Source of the DNA: Epinephelus fuscoguttatus
Taxonomy: Eukaryota > Chordata > Actinopteri > Perciformes > Serranidae
Direction of reading: 5' to 3'
Assembly: GCF_011397635.1 (NCBI RefSeq)
Contig: NC_064767.1
Location: 6,519,501-6,583,500, forward strand
DNA length: 64,000 nucleotides
Below, piece by piece: positions 24,901 to 39,900 of this stretch. Below the pieces are notes generated by a model, which searched no databases, was not told where the DNA came from, and saw only the letters and a list, made by a program, of their open reading frames with translations. Made by a program: the position numbers and the translations under genes. Positions within the stretch are counted from its first letter, which is position 1. Each line of letters starts with the position of its first letter.

Positions 24901-27900
24901 TTAAGTCACAGGAGCCATTGATAAAACAAATTTTTAGAAACTGTAGAATTTGTTCATGTAGTACAATGCTGATCTGGGTTTTTTAATAAACTTGTATGCA
25001 GTGAAAAATGTTTTAAATAACTTATGTAATAACTATTTTTCTATTGTTTTTTCTTGCTGTGACTTCATATTTGTGTGCAGGACTCGCAGCAGTGGTTGGG
25101 GAGGCTAATTCCTGATAAACAAAGTCTCAATGACCAGCTGAAACAGGTTCAACAGAACAGTCTACATCGTGAGTACATTAACTAAACACTCATTTAAATA
25201 TGTATATGTTATATTTGCATATTCTTGCCATGATGTTAGAGAGTGTTCTTGATTGGATGTATGGATACAGTTGAGTTACATCATCTTTTAGGTTGTGCAA
25301 GTTTGACCCTTGTTTCCACAACAACAATGCTGAGTTTCATGTAAAGTGGGAAAGTTTCTTGATGTACCTTCTATCTGACAGGTTGTTGGAACAATGTAAA
25401 AGTGGTAATGTTTCTCTTAGCCCTTTATAAGTTCAGAATTTTGAGATACACCTGTGACGTATACTGGACACTCGTGGCATTCTGATTACCACAATGTACT
25501 TGAGCTTATAAATAAATGTGAGTTTGTCTGTGACTAATTAACCAAACCTCTCTGTGTGTATTTAGGTGACAGCCTGTCGTCCCTGCAGAAGGCTGTGGAG
25601 CAAAAGGAGACCAGCAGACAGCAGCTCAGAGAACAGCTAGATGCTGTGGAGAGAGAGACGAGGGCCAAACTTCTGGAAATAGACGCTTTCAACACCCAGC
25701 TGAAGGTACACAGCTTCTTAATTAACACATTAAAACAGCACACACAGGAATGGTATTGGAATATAAAGGTAAATACTTTGTCAACTACCGGTAACTAAAT
25801 TATTGCCCTCATTAAAATGTCAACACACTAACTTAACAGAGAACAGCTTCATGCTGTTGACTGATGTTAGCTACTAGGGACAAATACAAGCTGTCGTGAC
25901 ACAGCACTCTAAGTGTTTAAATAAATTAAAAAAAAGGGCAGGAAAAACTTGAATTTAATAGTATATATTATAATAATATATATTTAGAACAAGGTTAAGA
26001 TTAGGTTTAAGAGTAAAAAATGTGCCTACTCTTTCTTTTTCGCTCTCTTACTTGTACTGATTCTTTTTATCTGAAGGAAAGCTCAAAGTAAAACGTGGTC
26101 TGACCAGGCATTCTTTGCAAGTGCGCTCCTGGTATTTTCATTAAAGTGTGTTTCATCCAAGTCTTGTGAAAATAGATCCCAATGCCGATTTCCACTGCAT
26201 GGTACGACACAGCTCTACTCAACTAGACTCCCTTTTTTTTCGTTTTCCATTTGCAAAAGTTGATGAGCGTACCTTTTCTTTTTTTGTGTGTGTGTCACCC
26301 CGGTCAAGGTGCCAAACAAGCTGAGCCGACTAGAAGGTGGAGTTAAAACACTGTAGACCACTGATTGGTCAGAGAGAATAGTCACTCGTCATAAAGGACA
26401 TCCTGCTCAAACCCACCATTTTTAAATAGCCACCATAATAGTGACTGCAAGTTTTTCATTTATTTGACCCAGATTTTAAAAAGTGGCCACCGCTAACACT
26501 ACGCTGTATACTGCATACACTATAAACCCTACACTGTACAACAGAGAGTGCAGACATCCCTCTGTTTGCTGGTGAAAGGATCCAGCAAGTGTTGCATTAA
26601 AGGTAATGTCGCAGCAGTTTCATGCAGCGTCACTTTGGCAGCCTGCTGAGACTTGAAAACAAAATAAAGAGTTTGGAGCGGATTGCACCAACTGGTCTTT
26701 ACTGAGCCTGATTTTAACTGCCAAGTAGGTCTGTGTTCAGACCAGTCTTCAGAATTGACTTCACCAAACTTCAGCCTAGTCTTAACTACACCCAGTCTTA
26801 GCGATGCATGCTCATATGAATGTCTATGCCTCTATGGCTGTTGGCTAGCAGGGCATGTGTTGCTGGGATACATTGTTAACAATTTCTCGCTGTCTTGCTA
26901 ATGTGCAGTTCATCATTTATCATTTCCAGCAACATAATGATGGAGTATTAGAGAAAGATAAAATAAAATTTCAAGGATGTCAATATGCAGTGATGAATAA
27001 AGCTCCACAGGACAGGCATGTCTGTGTTTGACTCACAGCACCTGGTGGGTGGAGCTCCACAGATCATATGAAAGGAGAGAAAAAGTACATAAACTTGGCT
27101 GTAGCTTATAACTCATGGACTGACAGTGTGTTGTTACCAGTGGTAATAAAGAGTAAGGACCAAACCAGCATCTGAACAGACCAAAGTGGCATTTGCAGGT
27201 AATTTTAAATGCTGCTTAATGTGCTGCAGCTGACCAACTAATCACCTAGGTATATAGCTTGATAACTGACATTTGCAGTACACTTTTCTATTAGGTCCGA
27301 CTTAGGATGGCAAGTTACGGCTGACTTGGCCTAAGACTGCCCTGTTGGTGCAACTGGCTCCCGATACCAAAAATGAGTCGAGTCGTGCAGTGGAAATGAG
27401 GCATAAGTGAAGGACACATGGAAGTGTCATGTTTTTATTCTCTCTGGAATCTGTTGTAGGGCCTTGACTTACATTTTCAAATGAACACAACGTACAAAAA
27501 ATCCAGTGTACCACAATATCCAACACACTGTGCCTCAGTTTGATGCACACATGCAGAGTTTTTAGTTTGTTCTTAGGCATGAAAATGAAGTTGTGGCATG
27601 TGCTAATCATTTTCATAATACTGATTTGCTGTTATGTCTGATGCATTGCTGTATCTTTTATTAATTAAAATAAAGCTATTCAATTTAACAGCCAATTAAT
27701 AAATTAACTAGCTTGCTAACCCAGTAATTGCTCTGCTAAATGAAACATTGGATTGGTGTTATGACTGTAGCTTTAAACCATGTCCTGTCCCGTCCCTCAT
27801 AACCCCATTTTCACGCGAGTTTAAAATAATCACAATGTTCATGTTTACTGAAGTGTTTTCATGTTTATATCTGACTACAGTATCTGTGTTTGTATGCAGT

Positions 27901-30900
27901 TTTATTGTGTGTATTAATGTGGATTGCCGTGTTTTTGGAGAGAGCTAGCTGTGCACAGGAACACTGAGCGGTTTCCCAGACAGCTGCTTCTTGTAGCTTT
28001 CACCAAAAATCTACTACTGAGAGAGGGAGATGGAAGGATTTTATTCCTTTAAGGGTTGGGGCACTGCAGTCTGTTTATGTTTCCTAGACCACCTTTTGTC
28101 CCTGTTCTTTCCCCAGAATACTGAGTCTGGTCAGAGAGAGGAGAATTAGTCCTGTGGTCTGTTCCAGCAAGGAGGAGAGTGCGAAGGAAGAGGGGGAAGG
28201 GAGGAAAGCAGAGACAACACAGACCACAATAAATAGATTTTCTATTAGCTAATCTAATGAAGTTGGTTCTCAGTCTTATTCAGTTTAGTCAACATAACAC
28301 AGTGATTAGAGAATGTGGCGAAAAGCCTTTTGAGCAACAAACAAAACCAGCAGTGTTGGATACCAGTTTTCTCCAGATGCAGTCATGTCTCAGTGGTGTG
28401 ATTCTTTGAAAAACACAGCCTACGACCACTGAGATGTGAACAATGTTTGACTATACTGCCATCCACCTTCCTTTCTACACCACTTCCTCTCCCCAAAATC
28501 TTTTCTCGTCACACTGCTGTGCCTCCTCTGTCCTCTATACCCGCTGGCGCTCTTCATCTCCAATACTTGCTGTCCTCCTCATCTGTGTCTCCCTCCTGCT
28601 TCTTCATCCTGTATTTCTTGACCTTTTGCCTTCATTTTCATCTTATCATATTCTTTGTTCAATCCACATAATAAACCCTTCCTTGTATATTTTCTACTCC
28701 TTTATTTATCTCCTACACTGGCCTTTTGCTCCCTTGCCCATGCCAGTCTCTGTGTGAGTTCTATGCCAACCACTGTGCCAGGATAGAAGCCCTGCGACGC
28801 CAGCTTCAGGAGGAACAGAGAGGGAGACAGGTAGAGCACACTGCCGCTGCTGGACTGGGGTGGTACTGCAGCGGGGATATACTCTAATACAAAATGATAC
28901 CAAATCATATGATGAACACACTGCCTCTTATGGCAGACCTGAAGCATAGGCTAATTTGGCAGACTATTTGAGAAACAAGTAAAAGGTAGTACAGCCTCAC
29001 TAACTTGCAAGCTTCAGGAATTCTAGTTACTGTAGAAGGCTTTGCCATTTTTAACACCTGCAAACCAGACGTTTAAAATGCCTGGTTTGTGCAGACATTT
29101 CCTGTTTGTGTACTGTGATGCCCCCGCCAGGCAGCTGGATGTATTTCAGCCAGTTGAAGCTTGACTGTAAATCATCGAGCTACGAATGGTTTGACTACTG
29201 AAAAGCACTCACATACTCATGTACTGATTCTGGTGTGCTGTTTTTTTTTCTAACCTCACAAGTCAGAGTCTTAAACACCTGACAAGGATGCACTCAATAA
29301 AATCCACAAATCCAGAGCAAATCAATGCGCTGTTGGCAAAACTCAGCATTTGTGACTCAGTGAAAACAGAACAGAAGGAAATATTAATGGTAAAGCGGAA
29401 AATACTTTTTTGATTTTTTTAATGGCAGAGATATTTATCTTCCAGATTGTTTTTTTTTTTTTTACAGATTTAAAGTTATTATATTTTTCTTTTATTTATG
29501 TAGTACAGGCAAATACTATACATAATACACACAGCATTATGATTACATGACAATACAACCTCACTAAAATATATGATAGAAAAACTGGACAAAAAAGTTA
29601 ATACAAATAAAAAAAGACAAAATAAAATTAAGGAAAGATATATTGATATATTAATTTTGTTAGTGTGGAGTAAATTCAGTCATGTCAGCCTCATTACTAA
29701 CCAGAAAATTTAGTAAACATCTAAAAACACTAACTCAATAATTGTTTACTACCCAGTTCAGATGGGTGAGTGAAAGAATCTGCTCAGGCATATTGCACAG
29801 GACACTAAATACGATGACAGCTGTGCTATTTCCAACTTCAGCCTGTTTTCATAACACCAGCTACACTTAACAGTTGCAACAGCATATTGCTCATCACAGT
29901 GACTCACAAGAGCCTCTCCTTGCATGAGTCAAAGCCTCATTGTGCTCTGTCTTTTTTGTGTAATCTCTACTGGGAGTTAATCACCAGACTAACATCAGGG
30001 ATTAAAACGTATATTCAGGTAATTGGAAAGCAGTTTGAAAGGAACTGAGATACTGAAAGCGTTTACCAAATGTCCACGTAGGAGCTATGGTCTTCGATAT
30101 TTTTAGAGATGTTGAATTGACCTGGAAAAAAATTAAATTGCAGCTGAATGCCAAGAACAACATTTTACAAGTAGACTTACCCAGCATAACCTAACTGCTG
30201 TTATGTCTGTGCTGTCACTTCCAACAATCAGTACCTTGACTGGACAGAGTGTGTAAACATTAACTGTCTGTGAGTGTGTGTCTGTGTCTACAGAATGGTT
30301 GACGCTCTGTGTGAGTATGTATATATGTATATGTGTGTTTCAGTGCCAGCAGCAGGGACAGCTACAGGAGTGTGTGTCAGCCGTCAGGGTGTGTCTGGCT
30401 CGGCTAGACTACGTTATAAAGGTCCACACAACAACCCAGCTTCCCTTCCCTTTCCCACCCTACCCCTCTTTCTTTGTCTCTCCCAACTTTTTCTCTTTTC
30501 TTTTTCTTTCTCCCCATCTCTCTTCATCCTTTTTTAATCTCTTTCTTCAATCACCTTCTTATTCTCTTTTACCCCCTGCTCCTTATCCCTCTCTCATCTC
30601 CTCGTCCAAGCTGGTGTTAGCTCACTACTTTGCTCCCATAGTTAACTCTCTACGCAGTTGTGATGCTAAGCTAGCAGTCGTGCTAGGTTAGCAGGTGTAC
30701 TAGATTGGGTGACTTAATGCTGTTGCTATGCTAGGCTACTTTACTAGATTACTACACTCACTGTACTGCTACAGCCTCTGTGCTACCAGATGATGTTTCA
30801 GCCAGACAAGTAGAAGCTAGTAAACATTTATCAGCGAATATGCTAGAATCTAAGTATGGTAGGCCTGTCTGGACTTGTGTGAATGTGTGTGGGTGTGTGT

Positions 30901-33900
30901 AGTCTGTGTGTAGGCATGTTCTGTTGTCTCTTGTCCCCCACTTCCTGTTTCAGATTGAGTTGGTGTCCCCTCTCTCTCTTTTCTGCAGAGTTGTAGTTTT
31001 ACTCCTCCGTCAGTCTCTTCTTTCTGGTTGCTTGTTTCTGAAGGTTTCCTCACGTTGGTTGTTTGGCTGAAACATGACAGCTGCCTTGTGTTGTTATAGT
31101 AACAGAGTGTGTTCTAATGGCACAGCTGGTTGTCATGACTACACAGAGCTGCCCCACCGCATCCCCTGACTCCCCGCCACTCCTCCCCCCCTTTTTTTGT
31201 TTATACCTAACACCACCCAAAAACATTCTGTGCCTTGTGCAAGCTCCGCCCCGCCGCCATGACCGAAGCCCTGTGTTTTTGGCCGGGTCAGAGCCAACCC
31301 TCCAGTAGTGACAAAGCCCCTTCCCAGTGACATCCCCTGGTCTCCCACTTGACATTAAGAAATCTTTCCATAAGTTTTATATATGATTCGATCTCCACAA
31401 ATTCCCCAAAGCCATATTGGGTTTACTTTGGTCTGTTAAACATGCTATAATGAATTTACAATTACATCTCTTACCCATAAGACACGATTAGTACATGCAT
31501 ACAACAAATCATTGTTGCCAAGTAGTTGCTGCGGTCATTGGGATGTTTGTCTTCTGTCCACACCAGCTTGAGCAGCTCAAGAGTCATATTGGGGAAATCC
31601 TGTTTAGACAGAAAAACACATGCTGCACTGACCACACAAGAGAAAGACAGGAAAGAGGAGCAGCGAATGATTGCAGTGAGACAGTAAATGGGAATAAAGA
31701 TTATTTTTTCCTTGATTCCTTGTCACTCATTGCCCGGACGCTGCAGTCTAACAGGTGATAGACAGTGTGTCTTCTCAAATGTTTTACCTCACAATCACAA
31801 AATGCAGAAGCACTGATATACACCACCCCACTCAAACGATTCTCCTGGGCTGTGATGTTGTGATGAAGATGTAAGCAGAAAAAAAGGGAGCTGCTTGTTG
31901 AACTAGAAGTCCATTCATACCACAGCTAGCAATTTGGTTGACCAACTGCAGGCAATGGTATATAGGGTGGCAGTGAGGTGGGATGTTGCATTCAAAGCAT
32001 TACAGTGACAAACCTGTCGATGAGACAATTTGGTCTTCTTTTTGGCTAACTCAATTCCTTCCTGTGTGACCCAAATTCAGTAAGGAAAGGTGAGTCTAGT
32101 ACTTTATCTCCTTAACATAAAAAAAACTTGATATGCCACTTCCTAGCTGCTTTGCTGTTTAAGGGTAAGTTTCGTATTTGTCAACTTGGACCCTATTTTT
32201 CCACGCTTTTTGTGTCTAAGTGACTAATCAGAACAATAAATTCTGAAAGTGGTCCAGCATTGAGTGAGACTGTTGCAGCTGGCAGTGGCAAAACAGGCCG
32301 CAGTGTAATCACTTGGGGCATGTGTCTGCCGTCAATTTACTTCCACTAAAAGTGATCCTGTTTTTGCCACTGACAGGCAGGCTCAGATTATTATTCCAAG
32401 TGTCTGACAAGTTATGGAAAGGATTCTTACACAAGTTGACCTTTTTGTCAAAGAGTGTGATTTTTTTTTTTCTTTTTTTAGCAAGAAATAGACCCAGTAT
32501 CACCATTGGCAGACACACCAGACTCCATTTAAATAAACAGTAATTTTAGCGTGTATTTTCACATCAAACTGGATGAATTAAGGGTTTACTTAAACTGAAC
32601 TGTAGTTGGTGATTGTTAGGACAATGGAAAGATGACCTAAGACAGTTTTTTTTTTAGTTTTATTTTTGTAGACTTCTAATAAAGTGTGTTTTATGATAAT
32701 AAGATTACTGTTTATCTTTATCTTTATCTCTTTAAGATAAAGGCCTATCTCTGTAGGGATCCTTAATCTTTTCCATAATGTTTTGAGACATTAAAAATAA
32801 CAATCAGAGGCTGTCAGTGGCAAAATCAGGCACTTTTAATGGACGCATTTTGATGGTGCAAACATGCCCCGAGTAGTTACATTGCAGCCTGTGACACTGC
32901 TGCCATCTGCAGCACAGTTTCAAAAATTGTTGTTCCCATTAGTCACTTAGATACAAAAGTATGAGAAGAAAGGATCCAGGTTAATAAATACCAAACTTAA
33001 CGTTTAAATCATGACCATTTTCGATCATAGCAAAATCGCAATTTTGCCTTAAAAAAATCTTTACAGTCTGAAGAGAGCAAAACACTCTCTTTCTTTAGAC
33101 TGTCAAATGGGATAAAGAAAACATCTTTCAAAACAAAAAACAACAGCAACCCTGTAACAAGGAAAAAGAAATAGATATCAATATCAAAACCCTCTTCCAG
33201 GATGGACAGGCATGCATTACATGTCAAATGTTTCCTGTCTCAGTCTGCTGTTGATCTCTTGCACTGGTCAGTGCACTCCTGGAGAGATTGTAAGGATGTT
33301 AAGCAGCAGCTACGAGTCCTAGTTCAAGTTTAAAAACAACAAGCTGCTCGTCATTGTTAATTCTCAAAAGAGTTCAGGTTCAGTTAATTGCCATGGTTAC
33401 CAGCAGGGATGTTTCCTCACCTCAGTGACACAGTTGAAGGGGCGGAGCTTGCCTTGATCACCTGACTAATACATACTGCTGCTGCTGCTGCTGCTGCCGT
33501 TGTCGTTCTTGTTTGTTGTCGATGGTAACCCGTAGCAACCAGCCCTCTGATCCCACTTCCTCCTCACCGCTGTTCCTTCCTGTATCCAATGATGCCTTGC
33601 AGGAACTGAGGGAGATCCACAGTCGGCAGCAGAGGCAGAAACAGAAGGAGCTGGAAGGAGACATACAGACACTGACACACACACACCCTCACATACACAC
33701 CCCGATTGAGAGGAAGTCTGCTGAACTGCAGGACAGCAGGTAAGAAAGAAGAGTTATGTCCATGTTATTACATTAGTTAATGACTCATTTTTTGTATTAT
33801 ATGATAAAGTGTTGTTGGTACTTTACAATGTAAAAATAAAGTTTGGTTAATCATTCAATCCATATGCCTCTCTCCCTCTCATCAGGTTGTCATCAGAGGA

Positions 33901-36900
33901 GGGCGTGGCCTGGAAGGATGAAGCAGTGAGCTCTGCCCCCAACGCTCCCAGCCCCCCCTCCATCTCTGCACCCCATGCCTGGCTAAACAGAGTGACTCAG
34001 GAAGAGGAGGACAGGAAGAGGAGAGGGCTGGAGGATGAGGAGGAAGAGGGCAAGAAGGGAGCAGGAATAGCAGAAGAGAAGGAGGATGAGGGGAGAGGCA
34101 AGAAGGACATGCAGGAGAAACTGAACAAGCTGTTCAGCCAGCCGACCGACCCCTGGGCCTCAACGGGTGGGTTATAGCTGTAAGAATGTATGCATGCGTA
34201 AAAGAGAACACAAGTGACAACATGAGATCCCAAAAGCAGTGATGTGTATTGTGGTAGGTCAGTTTGGTGTTATTAGCGGCCAGTTTTACGTGGAGCTAAA
34301 TTACTGAACCAAGTAGCATCTTCACTTCGTCCTGGAGTTTCTAGCAGAGTTCAAGCTGGAATTTAGGGTCTGTGGGACACATTAAATGGCAAGGGATGGA
34401 TTTCAGTGTTCTTACTGTCACACCAACTTATTCAACATAAAGCACAGGCCTTCTCCTTTTTTTCTTCTTTTCTGTCAGATTGATATGTAGAAAAAGACTC
34501 ACCTGGTTTAATGACACTGAAGAGGAATCTAGCGTTTAGCTAAGTTTTGGTGAAACAAAGGACATTTCAGCGTCTAATATCCTGTTGGAAAGTGATGCGG
34601 GCACAGAGGTTATCCAGCTGATGTTTAATTCCTCCACTCTCCAGTGTAGAGACGGATGCAGAGATGGTCTTGCTTGTCGGTGTGGTCAATATTTGGCTCT
34701 GACATGTGGGGAAGTATAAGTATACAGTATATCGATATCGTAATGTAACACTGTTATTTTAGATATTGTCTTAGATTTTGGATATCATAATATTGTAAGT
34801 GTTGTCTGTTTCTGGGTTTAAAGGCTGCAGTACAGTGAAGTGAGGTACTTTTCTGAACTTAATAGACTGTTTAAGCTGTTCTATAGTTTGCCACATTGTA
34901 TCTACATTACGGACGATTATTTAAAAAAAATCTCATTGTGTAAATATTTTGTGAAAGCACTGAGAGTCAAGCCTCTCAATGTCGTTGCAATATCAATATT
35001 GAGGTATTTGTTTAAAGATAAAAGTATTCTTATGTTTGATTTTCTCCACAATCGTGGATACAGGTGGCTGAAATGAGTTTCCTCCAAAGAAGTGTGGCTC
35101 GGCTCTGCCTTAGAGACAGGGTAAGGAGCTCAGACATCGGGATAGAGCTCAGAGTAGAGCCACTGCTACTTCACTTCGAAAGGGGTCTGTTGAGGTGGTT
35201 CAGTCATCAGATCAGGATGCATCCTGGGCGCCTCCTATTAGAGATGTTCCAGGCATGTCCAACTGGTAGGAGGCCTGGGGATCCCAGAACACAGGAGGAG
35301 GATGGATGGATGGTTTTCTCCATATTGCCCAGCCCCGCCACTGAGAATATGTTGTGTTGGAGTTTGACCAATAGCTGACATGTGATGGTGGATTCTCTCT
35401 TTTGATTTACAGTAGAGAAGGCTCCAGTCCCCAGTCTGTTTGACCAGAAAGCACCAGTCAGCAGCTTCGACCAGCAGCAGCAGCAGCCAGTGAAGGTGGT
35501 CTACTACAGGGCTCTATATCCATTTGATGCTCGCAGCCATGATGAGATCAGTATCGCCCCCGGAGACGTAATCATGGTATGCATATGCACACAAACGAAG
35601 CACACATACACTTGCATCCTTCAGCCATTCACCGTGCTGCAAAAACGCGGGAACACAGAAGGACGGTGGTGCAGACTGAGGTCATGTGAGAGTCTTAAGT
35701 TTCCACTGTGGCAGTTTAACAAAAGGAAATTTGTGTACAGCAAGTTTACCTAAAATAAGTTGGAATACGAAACACATCAACCTGAGAATTTACACACATA
35801 CACTAATATATGTGTATACGTGTTGTACGAGCAGATATATTACTTTGTGTGTGAGTGTGTGTTTCTCTTCGACTGTCCCTTCTCTGAAGTTTGTTTTTGT
35901 GATCTGTGAGGTGTGTGTGTGTGAGAGAGAGACTGTGTGGTGTGTGTGTATTAACTGTTTGTTCTCTCCTCTGCTGTGCGAACTGAAGGTGAAGGGGGAA
36001 TGGGTAAGTTCTTGCCCCCGCCCAGTGTTGTGCCTCCACCAATCACAAGCCAGCTTTCATTTGAGGTCTTGCTGTCATTGGTTCATCTCATGTCGTTCCA
36101 TTGATCATTCATTTGCCAGTGGATGAATGTTGTTGGCTTATTTTAATTTGTATTTTTTAACCAAATCATTCTAATCAGGTCCGTAAATGTTGTTATGCTT
36201 GATTTGTTTTCATGGTTAATGTGAAGAGTTCTGAATGTGCTTAACTGAGTGTAAAGCTACGCAGCGTTGCACTTTATAGTTAGACCTCTCTGAGTAAATA
36301 AAAGCTACTTAAAATGTAGTCTTTATAACTGTCAGTGTCTCCATAATTAAACTTCACATGAATAAGATGAGCAGGGTTTACATACAAATCACACTGGATG
36401 TAAACCCGCCAAGTTTTACAACAAATAATGTAATTGAAAGCAACATCATGGACTTCAAATGTAAATAAAGTAAAAATACTTTCTGATTTGTAATGAAGAG
36501 GACAACCACAGGTTTTATCATGAGGTTATTTAGAATTATTGAGTGAGACAGATAATTAAGGAAGGTCCTTAACTTGGTTGTTATGATAGAAACAAAAACC
36601 AGAACACAAAGTAAACCGTGAACAAAAGTTTCCAAGTTTATGTGTCACTTGTCTCACTTGATTGTTCACTAATTTGGTCACTATACTTCCTGGAAATCAA
36701 CAGTTGATGCTGCCGCTGCTGTTGTTGTGGCCATTGCTGTCTTTTACACCATCGCTCTGTTGTTATGAATCTGAACACACACACACATCCCTACTGATTA
36801 GTGTGCCCGGGTCTGGATGAAATTGCATACTGACATACTATTCATATTAAGTATGGGGCTAAATTGAGTATGCAGAGCTGACCGCAGTGCTTGTGAATTT

Positions 36901-39900
36901 TTATGTATGTGTGAAATGCCCAGATGTGTTCTGGATTGGCAAAAATTTATGAGTGTATTGGTCATACTCAACCGCCTCACAATGCACTGTGGTTCTTTTG
37001 ATTGTCTGATGGCGGACATGATGCTTACAGTTTAAATGATAAAGCACTGGATAAAATAATTAGGACTGGTGGCAAGTGGTCTTAAGTTACAGTTAGGAGT
37101 GCAGGAGTTTAAAAAACACCAAAATCGCCTTACTGTAATGCTGAAAAATATTGAATTAAATGGAAGAGGTCAAGTTGATTTACATTTGTCATGTACATTT
37201 TAATTAAACAGTAGCTTGGACAGGTAACGTCGTGAATGACACAGTCCTGTGATGCTGAGAAGACATAGCGCTTGAGTATATGGTAGTGTAAATAGTCTAC
37301 TGGTAATAGCATATGTAATCAATAATTTAGTGTGTAGTATGCAGTATGTTGGTATGCGATTTCGAACACAGCCCCTGTGTGTGCTTGCACGTTTCAGCGT
37401 TATCTTAATCCCGCCCCTCTGCTTTCACAGGTGGATGAGTCCCAAACAGGTGAACCCGGCTGGCTGGGAGGAGAGCTCAGGGGTCGCACTGGTTGGTTTC
37501 CAGCCAATTACGCAGAACGGATACCCGACAGCGAAGCACCGATCAGCCTGCGCGCAACAGCCTCAGCCACACCCACCTCAGCCCAGCAGCCAATGACCAC
37601 GCCTCCCCCAGCACCTGGACACACCTCCTCCTCCACGTCCTCCGCCAACAGTAACTGGGCTGACTTCAGCACTAAGTGAGTCCTGCTGGTGTCAATGTTA
37701 TCAAAACCAGACACAGTTTTGCTTCACTGGTGCGTCTAAGCATAGAAAATTAGAGTCTCCCACTACATATTTAATGATTTGAAAAATCTGTTGATTGATT
37801 TATTAGCAGCTCTCTTTCAGTGTCACCATTTAGAGTCTCAGTGTGTCCATTTAAAACACAATCTTCGCCCACATGCCTGTAGTGCTCCTCTAATATTTGG
37901 GTTGTCTGTGGGCGTATATTTCCAGTTGGCCCTCCAACACAGCCAGTCAGTCAGACAGCGAAGGATGGGACGCATGGCCAACCTCTTCAACCAGTCAAAA
38001 TCCTTCACTCAGTGTTCCCTCAGCACAGCTACGACAACGCTCTGCCTTCACACCTGCGACCATGACGACGGGGTCCTCTCCTTCTCCCGTGCTAGGACAG
38101 GTACGAACATAATGAAACTCTGTGAGACGTTGAGTCCTGGACCTTAACTGGATAAATGTCTCTCAAACAACTGGGCCCACCAGAGCAGGTTTACTTGCTG
38201 ACGACGTACTTTAAGATTATTGAGTTGCTACTGTGTTTGTACATGAACCTTTGAACTGACTGAATGTTGTTCTGTTTGTCAGGGGGAGAAGGTCGAGGGT
38301 CTGCAGGCTCAGGCCTTGTATCCATGGAGAGCGAAGAAGGACAACCACCTCAACTTTAACAAAAATGAGGTAGATGAGGAATTTCCTATATGAATACTGT
38401 ACATTGCACTCTCAGGCTGCAGCTTCCTTGTGGGTGGGATCATTAATTTTTAAATATAATAGAACTAATAGTACTGTTGTCGTTATCAATACAGATAATA
38501 ACAGTGTTGGAGCAGCAGGACATGTGGTGGTTAGGTGAACTGCAGACCGGACAGAGAGGCTGGTTCCCCAAAAGTTACGTCAAGCTCATCTCTGCCACCA
38601 TGACACCCCCACCTGGTGCCACAGCACGCAGCAAAAACACTAGGTAGGTCAAAAGGTTGCATCAAGTCAAAAAGACTCAATGAATTCTGCTGAGACTGAG
38701 ATTATTTACAAAACTAAAAAACACAGGATCTTGTTTCTTCTCCTTCAGCCTTGACATGCTGGTTGGCTTTTGAAGTCAGGACTTCTAATGCTGGTCCGAC
38801 ACTAGAGGATGATTGGAAGGATTTTAGATGTGATTCACCCCCCTGACAATCGTGGGGGTATTCCTAATTAGAGGCAGATTATCTGCCCAAATGATCGTGT
38901 AGTGTAAGGGTTTACACATATAATCTCAATGTTACTGTTTGCGACTTGTTTGAAGAGAGAAACTCACACATTCAACTGTCTCAGATGCAGGTGCGTTGGA
39001 AAACATCACCTGAGTCTTTAGAGACAAAATCCTGTACACTGCTCTTGCTCAGCTTCACAATTTATTAGTTACACTAACGTTTTGGTCCTACTGGACTTAC
39101 TGGACTTGACTCGAGTCAAGTCATGTTTGATTGCCTGTTTATGACCTACTTTTTTAAATTAGATATAATTCAGTAAAAACACTGAGGGTGTGGTCCTGTG
39201 TCTTGACCGAATTCTCTGGTGTATGCATGGTCTTATGATTAAAATATTCAAAATCAGTTAAATCTGTCGTTATGTTTGTGGTGTTTTATGTAAGAGCATT
39301 GCAAAGAAAGATTTTTTCCTTGTCTCTTCTAGTGAATCTGGAGTATCAGAAAGTCCACCCAATGGAAAACGTCCCTCCCCTTCCCCAACAAAACCCTCTG
39401 AGTCTGGAGAAGGTAACACACACAAGCATGTAAATATACATTATTTGAAAAGTAAGGTGGATAACTGTCATTGACTCCTCGTGTCTACATGCATGTACAC
39501 AGAGTACGTGGCCATGTACACCTACGAGAGCAGTGAACAGGGTGACCTGAGTTTCCAGCAAGGAGATATCGTCATGGTGACCAGGAAAGAAGGGGACTGG
39601 TGGACGGGCATGGTCGGAGGCAAGACTGGAGTCTTCCCTTCCAATTATGTCAAACCACGAGACTCAGCCTCAGAGGTGAGATTTGGCTCAGAAATACGAG
39701 GACAAACCAGAACTGTCAGTGTGTCAACAAGGGAAATATTTGTAATGGTTGTTATTTAAACTCTGTCTCCAGTCTTTGGGACCAGCGGGGAAGACGGGCA
39801 GTCTGGGAAAGAAACCAGGTGAGCTTTTAGTTGCCCTTTTTGCAGATGTTACCAACTTGATTCTGTCAAATATACATTTTTAGGGGAAGTCAGTAGTTGA

